DNA of 64,000 nt, from positions 2,112,001 to 2,176,000 of the forward strand of contig NZ_CP050137.1 in the NCBI RefSeq assembly GCF_013344685.1. The letters run 5' to 3'. Positions 36,343 through 45,367 of the stretch are shown here, piece by piece; position 1 is the stretch's first letter, and the number at the start of each line of letters is the position of its first letter. The notes beneath the pieces were generated by a model. It was not told where the DNA came from and searched no databases. It was given only the letters and a program-made list of their open reading frames with translations. The stretch is from Sphingomonas sp. CL5.1 (GTDB lineage: Bacteria; Pseudomonadota; Alphaproteobacteria; Sphingomonadales; Sphingomonadaceae). The translations under genes were made by a program, and so were the position numbers.

Positions 36343-38142
36343 ATGCCGCAATATACGCCCCCCGTGCGCGATACGCGCTTCGTGCTCGACCATGTCGTCA
36401 GGCTCGGCAATTATGCGAACCTCCCGCCCTTCGCCCCCGCGACGCCGGACATGGTGGACGCGGTGCTGGAGGAAGGCGGCCGCTTCGTCGCCGAGGTGCT
36501 GTTCCCGATCAACCAGTCGGGCGATCTGGAGGGCTGCACGCGCCATCCGGATGGCAGCGTGACGACGCCGAAGGGGGTCAAGGAAGCCTATGCGAAGTTC
36601 GTCGAATCCGGCTGGGGCACGCTTTCCGCGCCGGAGGAGTTCGGCGGGCAGAACATGCCGCATGTCGTCTCGACGGCGTTTCAGGAATATATGATCTCCT
36701 CGAACATGGCCTTCGCCATGTATCCGGGGCTGGCGCATGGCGCGATCGCGGCGCTGATGGTGAAAGGCTCGCCCGAGCAGCAGCGCACCTATCTGCCGAA
36801 GATGGTGTCCGGCCAGTGGGGCGGCACGATGAACCTGACGGAGCCGCAATGCGGCACCGACCTCGGCCTCATAAAGACCAAGGCAGAGCCGCAGGCCGAC
36901 GGATCGTACAACGTCACCGGCACCAAGATCTTCATCTCGGCCGGCGAGCACGACCTGACCGAGAACATCATCCATCTCGTGCTCGCCAAGACGCCGGGCG
37001 CGCCGGACAGCTCCAAGGGCATCTCGCTGTTCGTGGTGCCGAAGTTCCTCGTCAATGCGGACGGCTCGCTCGGCGAGCGCAACGCGGTGTCGTGCGGCTC
37101 GATCGAGCACAAGATGGGCATCCACGCCAACGCCACCTGCGTGATGAACTATGACGGCGCGAAGGGCTGGCTGGTCGGCGAGGAGATGAAGGGCCTCGCC
37201 GCGATGTTCATCATGATGAACGCGGCGCGGCTCGGCGTCGGCTTGCAGGGCCTCGCGGTGGGCGAGACGGCCTATCAGAACGCGGTCGTCTATGCCGGCG
37301 ACCGGCGGCAGGGCCGCGCGCTGACCGGCCCGGCCGAGCCGAACGAGAAGGCGGACCCCTTGTTCGTCCACCCGGACGTGCGGCGGATGCTGATGCACGG
37401 CAAGGCGTGGACCGAGGGGCTGCGCGCGCTGTGCCTGTGGGGCGGGCTGCTGGTCGATCTGGAGCATGGCGCGGCGACCGAGGAGGAGCGCCAGTCGGCC
37501 GCCGACCTGATCGGGCTGCTCACCCCGGTCATCAAGGGCGTCGGCACCGACAAGGGCTATGAGATCGCCACCAATGCGCAGCAGGTCTATGGAGGCCACG
37601 GCTACATCCAGGAATGGGGGATGGAGCAATATGTCCGCGATGCGCGGATCGCGATGATCTACGAAGGCACCAACGGCGTGCAGGCGATGGATCTCGTCGG
37701 CCGCAAGCTGGCGATGAACGGCGGTCGCGCGGTGCAGGCGTTCTTCGCGCTGGTGGCGGGCGAATGCGCGGCGGCGAAGGGCGATGCCGCGACCGCCGAT
37801 CTCGCGACGCGGCTGGAGAAGGCGCTGGGCGAGATGCAGGCCGCGACGATGTGGTTCATGGGCAACATGGCCAACCCGAACAATATCGGCGCGGGCGCGG
37901 TGCCCTATATGCACCTCACCGGGCTGGTCGCGGTCGGGCTGATGTGGCTGCGCATGGCGAAGGCAGCGGTTGATCTGAAGGCGGCGGGGGAGGGCGATGC
38001 GGCGTTCCTCGACGCCAAGCTCGTCACCGCGCGCTTCTTCGCCGAGCGGATGCTGCCCGACGCCGGCTCGCTGCGGCGGCAGATCGAGGGCGGGGCGGAT
38101 GCCGTGATGGCGATCCCGCCGGAGATGTTCCGGGCCGGGTGA
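36343..38142 (+). CDS. Acyl-CoA dehydrogenase, large (DmdC-like) type
   Basis: A 599-residue FAD enzyme, longer than the usual ~390-residue acyl-CoA dehydrogenases because of an added C-terminal helical domain of about 120 residues. N-terminal YANLPPF..., flavin-binding GGTMNLTEPQCGTDLGLIKTKA and KIFISAGEHD, and the active-site region MIYEGTNGVQAMDLVGRKL (Glu about residue 440) are visible. Relatives include methylmercaptopropionyl-CoA dehydrogenase DmdC and long-chain enzymes; the substrate cannot be assigned. It is the second gene after the MerR regulator. Confidence 0.92.
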   Translation: MPQYTPPVRDTRFVLDHVVRLGNYANLPPFAPATPDMVDAVLEEGGRFVAEVLFPINQSGDLEGCTRHPDGSVTTPKGVKEAYAKFVESGWGTLSAPEEFGGQNMPHVVSTAFQEYMISSNMAFAMYPGLAHGAIAALMVKGSPEQQRTYLPKMVSGQWGGTMNLTEPQCGTDLGLIKTKAEPQADGSYNVTGTKIFISAGEHDLTENIIHLVLAKTPGAPDSSKGISLFVVPKFLVNADGSLGERNAVSCGSIEHKMGIHANATCVMNYDGAKGWLVGEEMKGLAAMFIMMNAARLGVGLQGLAVGETAYQNAVVYAGDRRQGRALTGPAEPNEKADPLFVHPDVRRMLMHGKAWTEGLRALCLWGGLLVDLEHGAATEEERQSAADLIGLLTPVIKGVGTDKGYEIATNAQQVYGGHGYIQEWGMEQYVRDARIAMIYEGTNGVQAMDLVGRKLAMNGGRAVQAFFALVAGECAAAKGDAATADLATRLEKALGEMQAATMWFMGNMANPNNIGAGAVPYMHLTGLVAVGLMWLRMAKAAVDLKAAGEGDAAFLDAKLVTARFFAERMLPDAGSLRRQIEGGADAVMAIPPEMFRAG

Positions 38143-38156
38143 AAAGCGAACGAGAG

Positions 38157-38184
38157 ACTCCCCCTTTCTTTCAGGGAGGGGAGT
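38157..38184. other. Inverted repeat between convergent genes
   Basis: ACTCCCC (38157-38163) and GGGGAGT (38178-38184) flank CTTTCTTTCAGGGA, in the 55-bp gap between the acyl-CoA dehydrogenase and the convergent metallopeptidase. It may act as a shared transcription end; the U-tract is poor. Confidence 0.4.
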
Positions 38185-38197
38185 TGAAAGTGCGCGC

Positions 38198-39118
38198 TCA
38201 GATCGCCCCAGAGAACGTATCGCACTGCGCCGGGTCGCCGCTGTCCAGCCCGCGCTTCAGCCACGCCTGCCGCTGCGCCGAGGTGCCGTGGGTGAAGCTG
38301 TCGGGCACGACGCGGCCCTGCGCTTCCTTTTGCAGCGTGTCGTCGCCGATCGCCTGCGCGGCGGTCATGCCCTCCTGCACGTCGCCCGGATCGAGCCGGT
38401 CGCGGTTCTGCGCGGCCCACACGCCGGCATAGCAATCCGCCTGCAACTCCAGCCGCACCGACAGATGGTTGCCCTCCACCTCGCTTGACCGCGCCTGCTG
38501 GCGCTGCACCTGCTCCGAGGTGCCGAGCAGGTTCTGGATGTGATGGCCGAATTCGTGCGCGATCACGTAATCCTGCGCGAAATCGCCGGCGGCGTGGAAG
38601 CGATCCTGCAACTCGCGGAAGAAGCTGGTGTCGAGGTAGATGCCCTGATCGGTCGGGCAATAGAACGGCCCCATCGCCGATTGCGCCGCGCCGCAGCCGG
38701 ACTGGCCCATGCCGGAATAGAAGACGAGCTTCGGCTGCTGGAACCGCTCGCCCGAGCGGGAGAAGATCGCCGCCCAGGTCTTGTCCGCCGAGCTGAACGC
38801 ATTGCAGGCGGAGCGGCTCGATGCGTCGACCGAGCAGGCCGCCGTCGCGCCGCCCGCGCCGGGCGGCGGGCGCTGGCCGGTCTGCACCTGCGGCGTGTTG
38901 CCGGTCCCGCCGCCGAGCATCGACCCGAGGTTGCCCAGCCCGCCGAACACCGCCAGCAGCAGGAGCACGACGACGATGCCGCCGCAACCGAAGCGGCTGC
39001 CGATCAGCGGCAGCAGCCCCAGCAGCATCCCGCCACCGCCGCCAAAGCCGCCGCCGCCGAAGCTCTGGCCGCGCTGATCCTCGACATTGATGTCCGGGTC
39101 GAAATCGTCGAGCCGCAT
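38198..39118 (-). CDS. Neutral zinc metallopeptidase (YpfJ family)
   Basis: A 306-residue protein. A Gly-rich N-terminus with MRLDDFDPDINVEDQRG is typical; one membrane helix follows (GGIVVVLLLLAVFGGLGNLG). The catalytic motif is VIAHEFGHHIQNLLG (about residue 188), and YCPTDQGIYLDTSFF and LELQADCYAGVWA (third ligand Glu) are conserved in the family. The active domain is likely periplasmic. The substrate is unknown. Confidence 0.92.
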   Translation of the reverse strand: MRLDDFDPDINVEDQRGQSFGGGGFGGGGGMLLGLLPLIGSRFGCGGIVVVLLLLAVFGGLGNLGSMLGGGTGNTPQVQTGQRPPPGAGGATAACSVDASSRSACNAFSSADKTWAAIFSRSGERFQQPKLVFYSGMGQSGCGAAQSAMGPFYCPTDQGIYLDTSFFRELQDRFHAAGDFAQDYVIAHEFGHHIQNLLGTSEQVQRQQARSSEVEGNHLSVRLELQADCYAGVWAAQNRDRLDPGDVQEGMTAAQAIGDDTLQKEAQGRVVPDSFTHGTSAQRQAWLKRGLDSGDPAQCDTFSGAI

Positions 39119-39227
39119 CGCGCTATCCCCTGCCGCCGTGCATCACGCGTACCTGAATGCGCGAAGCGAGCGGGCGGTTGCAAGGGGCGAACTTGATCGC
39201 GGGCCTCCACCCGTGCAGGAACGGCGC

Positions 39228-40361
39228 ATGGCAGATGTAGAACCCCGCCGCCGCCGCTCCCGCGCGCTGCCGTTGCCCGATACGGTGGCGCTGGTGCTGC
39301 AAGGCGGCGGCGCGCTCGGCAGCTATCAGGCCGGCGTGATCGAGGCGCTTAGCGCCGCCGCGATCGAGCCGGACTGGGTGGCCGGAATCTCAATCGGCGC
39401 GATCAACGCCGCGATCGTCGCGGGCAACCCGCCGGAGCGGCGTGTCGAGCGGCTGCGGCAATTCTGGAACCAGGCGACGAGCTGGCTGCCCAGCTTCCCG
39501 ATCCTGCCCGACGACATGGTGCGCGAGTTCGTCCACGAATGGTCGGCCGGCTTCGTCGCGATGGCGGGGGTGCCGGGCTTCTTCGGCCCGCGCTTCATCC
39601 CGCCGTTCATGGCCGTGCCGGGGACGCCGGGGGCGCTGAGCTTCTACGATTCGACGCCGCTGCGCGACACGCTCGACGAGATGGTCGACTGGGATCTGCT
39701 CAACGACGGGCCGGTCCGGCTTTCGGTGGGCGCGGTCGATGTCGAGAGCGGCAATTTCCGCTATTTCGACACGCATGACGAGCGGATCGACGCGCGGCAC
39801 GTGATGGCGTCCGGCGCGCTGCCGCCGGGCCTGCCGCCGGTCGAGATCGACGGGCGCTGGTATTGGGACGGCGGGCTGGTCTCCAATACCCCGCTCCAGC
39901 ATGTGCTCGACAACCAGCGCGCGGAAATGATCGTCTTCCAGGTCGATCTGTTCTCCGCCGCCGACGAACGGCCGCGCACGATCATGGATGTGCTGGCGCG
40001 CGCCAAGGAGATCGCCTTCTCCAGCCGCACTCGGCAGGTGACCGACCAGATGATGCGCCTTCGGAAGGAGCGCGAACTGGTGCGCCGCGTGCTCGCCAAG
40101 CTGCCGCCGGAACTCGCCGCCGATCGCGAGGTCGAGACGCTGTCGGCGATGGCGGCGGAACAGCCGGTCAGCCTCGTCCACCTCATCTACCGCGCCAATG
40201 CGTGGGAGGGCGGCGCGCGCGACTTCGAATTTTCCACCCGCACGATGCGCGAGCATTGGGCGGCGGGCCGCGAGGCGGTGGAGGCCACGATGGCCAATGC
40301 CGAGCTGGTCGCGGAGAATATCCTCACCGGCCGCACCGCGGCCTTCGACCTGGCGAGATAG
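39228..40361 (+). CDS. Patatin-like phospholipase/lipid acyl hydrolase
   Basis: A 377-residue protein with the patatin core: oxyanion VLQGGGALGSYQAG, nucleophile elbow GISIGAIN (Ser about residue 55) and catalytic Asp in YWDGGLVSNTPL. The C-terminal third (RPRTIMDVLARAKEIAFSSRTRQVTDQMMRLRKERELV) is the domain often attached in this subfamily. GAA-AGGAAC-type ribosome-binding site precedes ATG 39228. It is 8 bp upstream of bdhA; this pairing suggests a link with lipid or polyhydroxybutyrate turnover. Confidence 0.92.
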   Translation: MADVEPRRRRSRALPLPDTVALVLQGGGALGSYQAGVIEALSAAAIEPDWVAGISIGAINAAIVAGNPPERRVERLRQFWNQATSWLPSFPILPDDMVREFVHEWSAGFVAMAGVPGFFGPRFIPPFMAVPGTPGALSFYDSTPLRDTLDEMVDWDLLNDGPVRLSVGAVDVESGNFRYFDTHDERIDARHVMASGALPPGLPPVEIDGRWYWDGGLVSNTPLQHVLDNQRAEMIVFQVDLFSAADERPRTIMDVLARAKEIAFSSRTRQVTDQMMRLRKERELVRRVLAKLPPELAADREVETLSAMAAEQPVSLVHLIYRANAWEGGARDFEFSTRTMREHWAAGREAVEATMANAELVAENILTGRTAAFDLAR

Positions 40362-40369
40362 GAGTGACC

Positions 40370-41155
40370 ATGTTTCTCAAGGGCAAGAGCGCGATCGTCA
40401 CCGGTTCGACCTCCGGCATCGGCCTCGCGCTCGCCAAGGCGCTGGCGGCCGAAGGCGCGGCGGTGGTGATCAACGGCTTCGGCGATGCCGATGCGATCGA
40501 GAAGGAACGCGCCGGGCTGGCGGCGCTGAGCGGCGCGCAGGCGCTGTACGATGCGGCCGACATGACGAAGCCCGATGAGATCGAGGCCATGGTCCGCCGC
40601 GCGCATGATGAGCTTGGCGGGCCGGATATCATCATCAACAACGCCGGCATCCAGCATGTCGCGCCGGTCGACCAGTTTCCGATCGACAAATGGAACGCGA
40701 TCATCGCGATCAACCTGACCAGCGCGTTCCACATGATGCGCGCCGCGGTGCCGTTCATGCGCGCGAAGAAATGGGGGCGGATCATCTCCACCGCCTCGGC
40801 GCACAGCAAGGTCGCCAGCCCCAACAAGTCGGCTTATGTCGCCGCCAAGCACGGCATCGACGGGCTGACCCAGACGGTGGCGCTGGAGACCGCTACCGAC
40901 GGCATCACCGTCAATTGCATCTCGCCCGGCTATGTCTGGACGCCGCTGGTCGAGAACCAGATCCCGGACACGATGAAGGCGCGTGGGCTGACGCGCGAGC
41001 AGGTGATGAACGACGTGCTGCTCGCCGCCCAGCCGACCAAGCAGTTCGTCACGCCAGAGCAGGTCGCGGCGTTTGCGGTGTTCCTTTGCCGCGACGAGGC
41101 GGCGCAGGTCACCGGCGCGAACCTCTCGATCGACGGCGGCTGGACGGCGGCGTGA
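40370..41155 (+). CDS. bdhA: D-3-hydroxybutyrate dehydrogenase (SDR family)
   Basis: A 261-residue short-chain dehydrogenase. Cofactor motif VTGSTSGIGLALAKALAAEGAAV; NNAGIQHVAPVDQFPIDKWNAII; catalytic Ser/Tyr/Lys in STASAHSKVASPNKSAYVAAKHGI; C-terminal VTGANLSIDGGWTAA. The NNAGIQHVAP segment is characteristic of 3-hydroxybutyrate dehydrogenases, which interconvert 3-hydroxybutyrate and acetoacetate. An AGGAG site precedes the ATG. The assignment as bdhA over other SDRs is good but not certain. Confidence 0.9.
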   Translation: MFLKGKSAIVTGSTSGIGLALAKALAAEGAAVVINGFGDADAIEKERAGLAALSGAQALYDAADMTKPDEIEAMVRRAHDELGGPDIIINNAGIQHVAPVDQFPIDKWNAIIAINLTSAFHMMRAAVPFMRAKKWGRIISTASAHSKVASPNKSAYVAAKHGIDGLTQTVALETATDGITVNCISPGYVWTPLVENQIPDTMKARGLTREQVMNDVLLAAQPTKQFVTPEQVAAFAVFLCRDEAAQVTGANLSIDGGWTAA

Positions 41156-41808
41156 GCCTGTTGTTCGGTCTTGCCGCGCTGGCGGCGTGTCAGGCCGCCG
41201 CGCCCGACGCGGCCGCCGCCGTGGTACCCGAACATGCGGCCTCCGAGCGCGCCGACACCTGCGGCGGCGCGGAGGTGGCGTGGCGCCGCGCGGCGACGCA
41301 GAACGATCGCGTGCGGCTGCGCAACTGGCGTACCTCATGGCTGGACGCGGTGGCGAAAGCCAAGAGCGACGGCGGGGCGGAGGCGATCGCGCGGGACGAT
41401 GCGCTCTACGATCCCGATCGCGCGCTCGATCATCCGATCCCGCCCGCCGGCGATTATCGCTGCCGGATCGTCAAGCTCGGCGCGAAGCGGGCGGTGAACA
41501 AGGATTTCGTGGAGCTGCCGGCGAGCGCCTGCACCGTGGGGCGCAACGGCGACGAGACGTGGTTCACGATCAACGAGGGAAAGCAGCGCCCGATCGGCCG
41601 CTTCTTCGCCGGCCCGCCGGGGCGCGGCGTGTTCCTCGGCACGCTGGAGCTGGGCGACGAGCGCCTTCCGCTCGAATATGGGCTGGATGCGCGGCGCGAC
41701 ATGATCGCCTATCTCGATCGCGTAGGTGACGCGCGGTGGCGGCTGATCGTGCCGCAGCCGCATTTCGACTCGATCGCCGAGCTGGTGGAGATCGTCCCGG
41801 CGCGCTGA
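41152..41808 (+). CDS. DUF4893-type lipoprotein
   Basis: A 218-residue protein with a very short signal (MSLLFGLAALAAC) and a conserved body (RVRLRNWRTSWLDAVAKAKSDGG, PAGDYRCRIVKLGAK, GDETWFTINEGKQRPIGRFF, FLGTLELGDERLPLEYG). This resembles DUF4893 proteins of sphingomonads; the function is unknown. It starts with GTG overlapping the bdhA stop as GTGA. It is convergent with trpE, 13 bp apart. Confidence 0.8.
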   Translation: MSLLFGLAALAACQAAAPDAAAAVVPEHAASERADTCGGAEVAWRRAATQNDRVRLRNWRTSWLDAVAKAKSDGGAEAIARDDALYDPDRALDHPIPPAGDYRCRIVKLGAKRAVNKDFVELPASACTVGRNGDETWFTINEGKQRPIGRFFAGPPGRGVFLGTLELGDERLPLEYGLDARRDMIAYLDRVGDARWRLIVPQPHFDSIAELVEIVPAR

Positions 41809-41821
41809 CGGGCGGAAGGAC

Positions 41822-43327
41822 TTATTGCCCGAAGTCCGCCGCGCTGGCCTGCGCGATCGCCTCGCGCGCGGCGGCGACGAGCGCGCTGGCCTTGGCCTCG
41901 CATTCGCGCTGCTCATAGGCCGGGTCCGAATCCGCGACGATGCCCGCGCCGGCCTGCATGTGGATCGTCCCGTCCTTCACCACGGCGGTGCGCAGCACGA
42001 TGCACGAATCCATCGACCCGTCCGGCGAGAAATAGCCGACGCCACCGGCATAGGCGCCGCGCTTCTCCTGCTCCAGTTCGGCGATGATCTGGCAGGCGCG
42101 TACCTTGGGCGCGCCGCTGACCGTGCCGGCCGGAAAGCCGGCGAGCAGCGCGTCGATCGCGTCGTGCGACGGATCGAGCCGGCCGACCACGTTCGACACG
42201 ATGTGCATCACATGGCTGTAGAATTCGACCATATAGCTGTCGGTCACCGTGACGCTGCCCGCCGTCGCGACGCGGCCGACGTCGTTGCGGCCGAGATCGA
42301 GCAGCATCAGATGCTCGGCGCGCTCCTTGGGATCGGCAAGCAGGCTGGCGCGGTTCGCCTCGTCCTCGCTGGCGGTCCTGCCGCGCGGGCGGGTGCCGGC
42401 GATCGGGCGGATCGTCACCTCGCCGTCGCGCGCGCGGACGAGGATTTCCGGGCTGGAGCCGATCAGCGCGAATCCCGGCAGATCGAGGTGATAGAGGAAC
42501 GGCGACGGGTTGATCCGCCGGAGCGCGCGGTAAAGCTCGAACGGCGGCAGCGCGAAGGGCGCGGTGAAGCGCTGCGCCAGCACGACCTGGAAGATGTCGC
42601 CGGCCGCGATATATTCCTTCGCCCGCGCGACCATCTCGCCATAGCGGCCGGGCGCGAGCACGGGCGTGAGCGCCACTTCCGCCGGTTCGCCCGTCACGCG
42701 CGGCGGCAGGCCGGCGGTGGCGAGGCGCGCCTCGACCGCATCGAGCCGCTCCTCCGCCTCGGCGACGATCGCGGCGGCGCCGCGCGCCGCGTCCGGCCAG
42801 ACGGGCGCGACGAGGAACAGCGCATCGGCCAGCCGGTCGAACACCAGGATCACCGTCGGCCGCACGAACATCATGTCGGGCAGCCCGAGCGGATCGGCTT
42901 CCGGCACGGCGAGGTTTTCCGCCAGCGCGATCGTCTCATAGCCGAAATAGCCGACGAGGCAGGCGAGCGCTCGCGGCAGCTCCGCCGGCACATCGGCGCG
43001 GCAATCCGCGACCAGCCGGCGCAGCGCCGCCAGCGTCGGCTCGGGGCAGGGGGCGAAAGCGTCGCGGTCGGTCAGCCAGTGGCGGTTGATCGCGGCGCTG
43101 TCGCCCCGCGCGCGGAACACGAGATCGGGCGCGAGGCCGATCAGGCTGTGCTGCCCGCGCACCGACCCGCCCTCGACCGATTCGAGCAGGAAGTCGCCGC
43201 GCCCCGGCTCGATCAGCTTGAGCGCGGCGGCGACCGGCGTCTCGGTATCGGCGACGCGCCGCCGCCACACCAGCGCGGGGCGCCCGGTCGCGAGCGCGCC
43301 TTCGGCTGGATTACTGATTGCCCGCAT
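41822..43327 (-). CDS. trpE: Anthranilate synthase component I
   Basis: A 501-residue chorismate-utilising enzyme. LLRDRGVRVLSNP-type N-terminal is replaced by a shorter head; the core LAPGRYGEMVARAKEYIAAGDIFQVVLAQRF, SSPEILVRARDGEVTIRPIAGTRPRG, EHLMLLDLGRNDVGRV, VEFYSHVMHIVSNVVG and FPAGTVSGAPKVRACQII is diagnostic. It makes anthranilate from chorismate with a glutaminase partner. trpG is not in the window; nothing follows trpE on this strand before the convergent gene. The ATG overlaps the ppiD 3' end by 17 bp. Confidence 0.94.
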   Translation of the reverse strand: MRAISNPAEGALATGRPALVWRRRVADTETPVAAALKLIEPGRGDFLLESVEGGSVRGQHSLIGLAPDLVFRARGDSAAINRHWLTDRDAFAPCPEPTLAALRRLVADCRADVPAELPRALACLVGYFGYETIALAENLAVPEADPLGLPDMMFVRPTVILVFDRLADALFLVAPVWPDAARGAAAIVAEAEERLDAVEARLATAGLPPRVTGEPAEVALTPVLAPGRYGEMVARAKEYIAAGDIFQVVLAQRFTAPFALPPFELYRALRRINPSPFLYHLDLPGFALIGSSPEILVRARDGEVTIRPIAGTRPRGRTASEDEANRASLLADPKERAEHLMLLDLGRNDVGRVATAGSVTVTDSYMVEFYSHVMHIVSNVVGRLDPSHDAIDALLAGFPAGTVSGAPKVRACQIIAELEQEKRGAYAGGVGYFSPDGSMDSCIVLRTAVVKDGTIHMQAGAGIVADSDPAYEQRECEAKASALVAAAREAIAQASAADFGQ

Positions 43328-45248
43328 CCTTGCCCGACAGGTCGGCCTTGATCCGGGCGATCTCGGCGGCGTTGCGCACTACTTTCAGCTCCGCCTTCAC
43401 GGCATTGGTGAACTGCTCGGCATATTCGCGGCCGACCAGGCTGCCGATCTGCTGGCGAGTGGAGGCGATGAGCTGCGGCGTCTTGGCCGCGTCTCCGCCG
43501 ACGATCGTGTCGACCTTGACGATCATCCAGCCGGCATTGTTCGGTGCCTCCAGCAGCCGCGCGCTGCCGCCCGGCAGGCTGAACATCAGCGCCAGCGCAG
43601 GGTCGACACCCTGCCGCGAGGCGATCTGCCCGCGCATCCCGTCGATCGGGCGCACCGCCGCGCCGCTCACGCCCGCCAGCGCCTGCGTCAGCGGCGTGCC
43701 CTTCTGCACCTTGGCGAGCGCCGCCGCGGCCACCTGACGCGCCGCCTTGCGCGCGCGATCGGCGGCGAAATCCTTCGCCACCGTCTCGCGCACCTTGTCG
43801 AGCGGGCGCGGCGCGGCGTGGACCACGCGATCGAGCGCGACCAGCGCGAAGCTGCCGTCAGGCCCGAGCTGCACCATCGTCGGCGAATCGCCCTCTTCCG
43901 CTGCGAAGCCGGCCTTGACGATCTCGGCCAGCGCGGGATCGGGCCTGGCGGCGGGGTCGTCGGGGTTGAGGCCGGTGGCGGTGAGCGCGGGAGTGGTCGC
44001 GGCCGTCAGCTTGTTGTCCGCCACCAGCTCGCTGAAATTGGCGTTGTCGGCGATGGCGTCGTCCAGTTTGTCGTGGACCTTGCTCAGCGCCTCGACCAGC
44101 TTCTGCTGCGTCAGCACCTTGACGATCTCGTCACGCGCTTCGGCGAGCGACTTGGCGGGCACCTGCTCGATCGAATCGATCCTGGCGACGACGAAGCCGA
44201 TCCCGCCCTTGACCGGGCCGATCATCGCGCCCTTCGCGGCGCCGAACGCGGCGTCGGCGGCGGCGGCGGAGGTCTGCGCGGCATAGGCCGATTTCTCGAT
44301 CCCGCTGATCGTGCGCGGCTCCAGCCCGGCGGCGCGCGCGGCCTCGGCGATCGAGCCGGCTTTCGCCTTGGCGGCGAGCGCCTCGGCGGCCTTCTGGTCG
44401 AGCACGACGACCTGCGTCAGCGAACGCTTTTCCTTCGCGGCATAGCGGGCGCGGTTGTTGTTATAGGCCTGCGCGATCTCCGCGTCGCTCGGCTGCGCCT
44501 GCGCCTTCATCATTTCGGCGGTGACGCGGGCGTAGCGGATCACGCGGCGCTCCGGCACGGTATAATTGGCGACGTTGCGCTTGTAGAAATCCTGCACCTC
44601 GGCGTCGGTCGGCGCGGGGCCGGCGGCCATCGCGGCGGCGGGGATCAGCGCGACCTGACCGGTGCGCCGCTCGAGCAGCAGCGAGGCATAGGGCAGCGCG
44701 ATCGATTCCGGGAGCTGCGCCGCGCCGACCGTCGAGGCGAGCAGGAAGCGCGCCATCGTGGTCTGCGCGATCTCCCCCTGCACCTGCTTGTCGGTCATGT
44801 GGCGCTGCTGGAGGATGCGCTCATAGGCGGCCTGATCGAACTTGCCGGTCGGGCCGATCAGCGCGGGGATGCTCTGCAACTCGCTGCCGACCAGCGCGCG
44901 GCTGACGGCCATACCCTGATCCTGCCCGAACTTCTCCAGCGCGATGCCGGTGATGAGCTGGTCCAGCACCCCCTCCACGCCGCCGTTGGCGACGAAGGTC
45001 GGCATGTCGACGCCGGGGTTCTGCTGGTGGATCTCGTTGAGCTGGTCGCCGACGCGCTGCTTGAGCTGCGCCTCGCCGATCGTGACATTGCCGATCCGCG
45101 CGACGGTGGTCTTGGTCATGCCGCCGCTGCCGGCGCTCAGCCCGGTCACGTCGCCGGCCGCGAAGGCGAGCGCGATCATGCCCAGGGTGACGAAGGTGAT
45201 GACCAGCCCGATCTTTGAATTGGTGATCCGCCGGAAGAAACCGAGCAT
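43311..45248 (-). CDS. ppiD: Periplasmic peptidyl-prolyl isomerase, PpiD/SurA type
   Basis: A 645-residue protein: a short cytoplasmic tail and one membrane helix (SKIGLVITFVTLGMIALAFAAG), then a SurA-like N-terminal chaperone domain, and a PpiC-type rotamase domain in the second half. Such proteins help outer-membrane protein folding at the inner membrane. Parvulin signature residues are not strongly conserved to the eye, so enzymatic activity is unsure. It is divergent from tpiA and precedes trpE, a common sphingomonad order. Confidence 0.9.
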   Translation of the reverse strand: MLGFFRRITNSKIGLVITFVTLGMIALAFAAGDVTGLSAGSGGMTKTTVARIGNVTIGEAQLKQRVGDQLNEIHQQNPGVDMPTFVANGGVEGVLDQLITGIALEKFGQDQGMAVSRALVGSELQSIPALIGPTGKFDQAAYERILQQRHMTDKQVQGEIAQTTMARFLLASTVGAAQLPESIALPYASLLLERRTGQVALIPAAAMAAGPAPTDAEVQDFYKRNVANYTVPERRVIRYARVTAEMMKAQAQPSDAEIAQAYNNNRARYAAKEKRSLTQVVVLDQKAAEALAAKAKAGSIAEAARAAGLEPRTISGIEKSAYAAQTSAAAADAAFGAAKGAMIGPVKGGIGFVVARIDSIEQVPAKSLAEARDEIVKVLTQQKLVEALSKVHDKLDDAIADNANFSELVADNKLTAATTPALTATGLNPDDPAARPDPALAEIVKAGFAAEEGDSPTMVQLGPDGSFALVALDRVVHAAPRPLDKVRETVAKDFAADRARKAARQVAAAALAKVQKGTPLTQALAGVSGAAVRPIDGMRGQIASRQGVDPALALMFSLPGGSARLLEAPNNAGWMIVKVDTIVGGDAAKTPQLIASTRQQIGSLVGREYAEQFTNAVKAELKVVRNAAEIARIKADLSGKDAGNQ

Positions 45249-45367
45249 GCGCGTTGAAATCCGTGAAGTTGCAGCTTGCGGCTTTAGGGACGCGGCACGG
45301 TGGCATCAAGCGCCGAGCGCGGCTATCGACCGATCATCCGTGATTGTGGTTGCGCAAGGGGAGGGAC

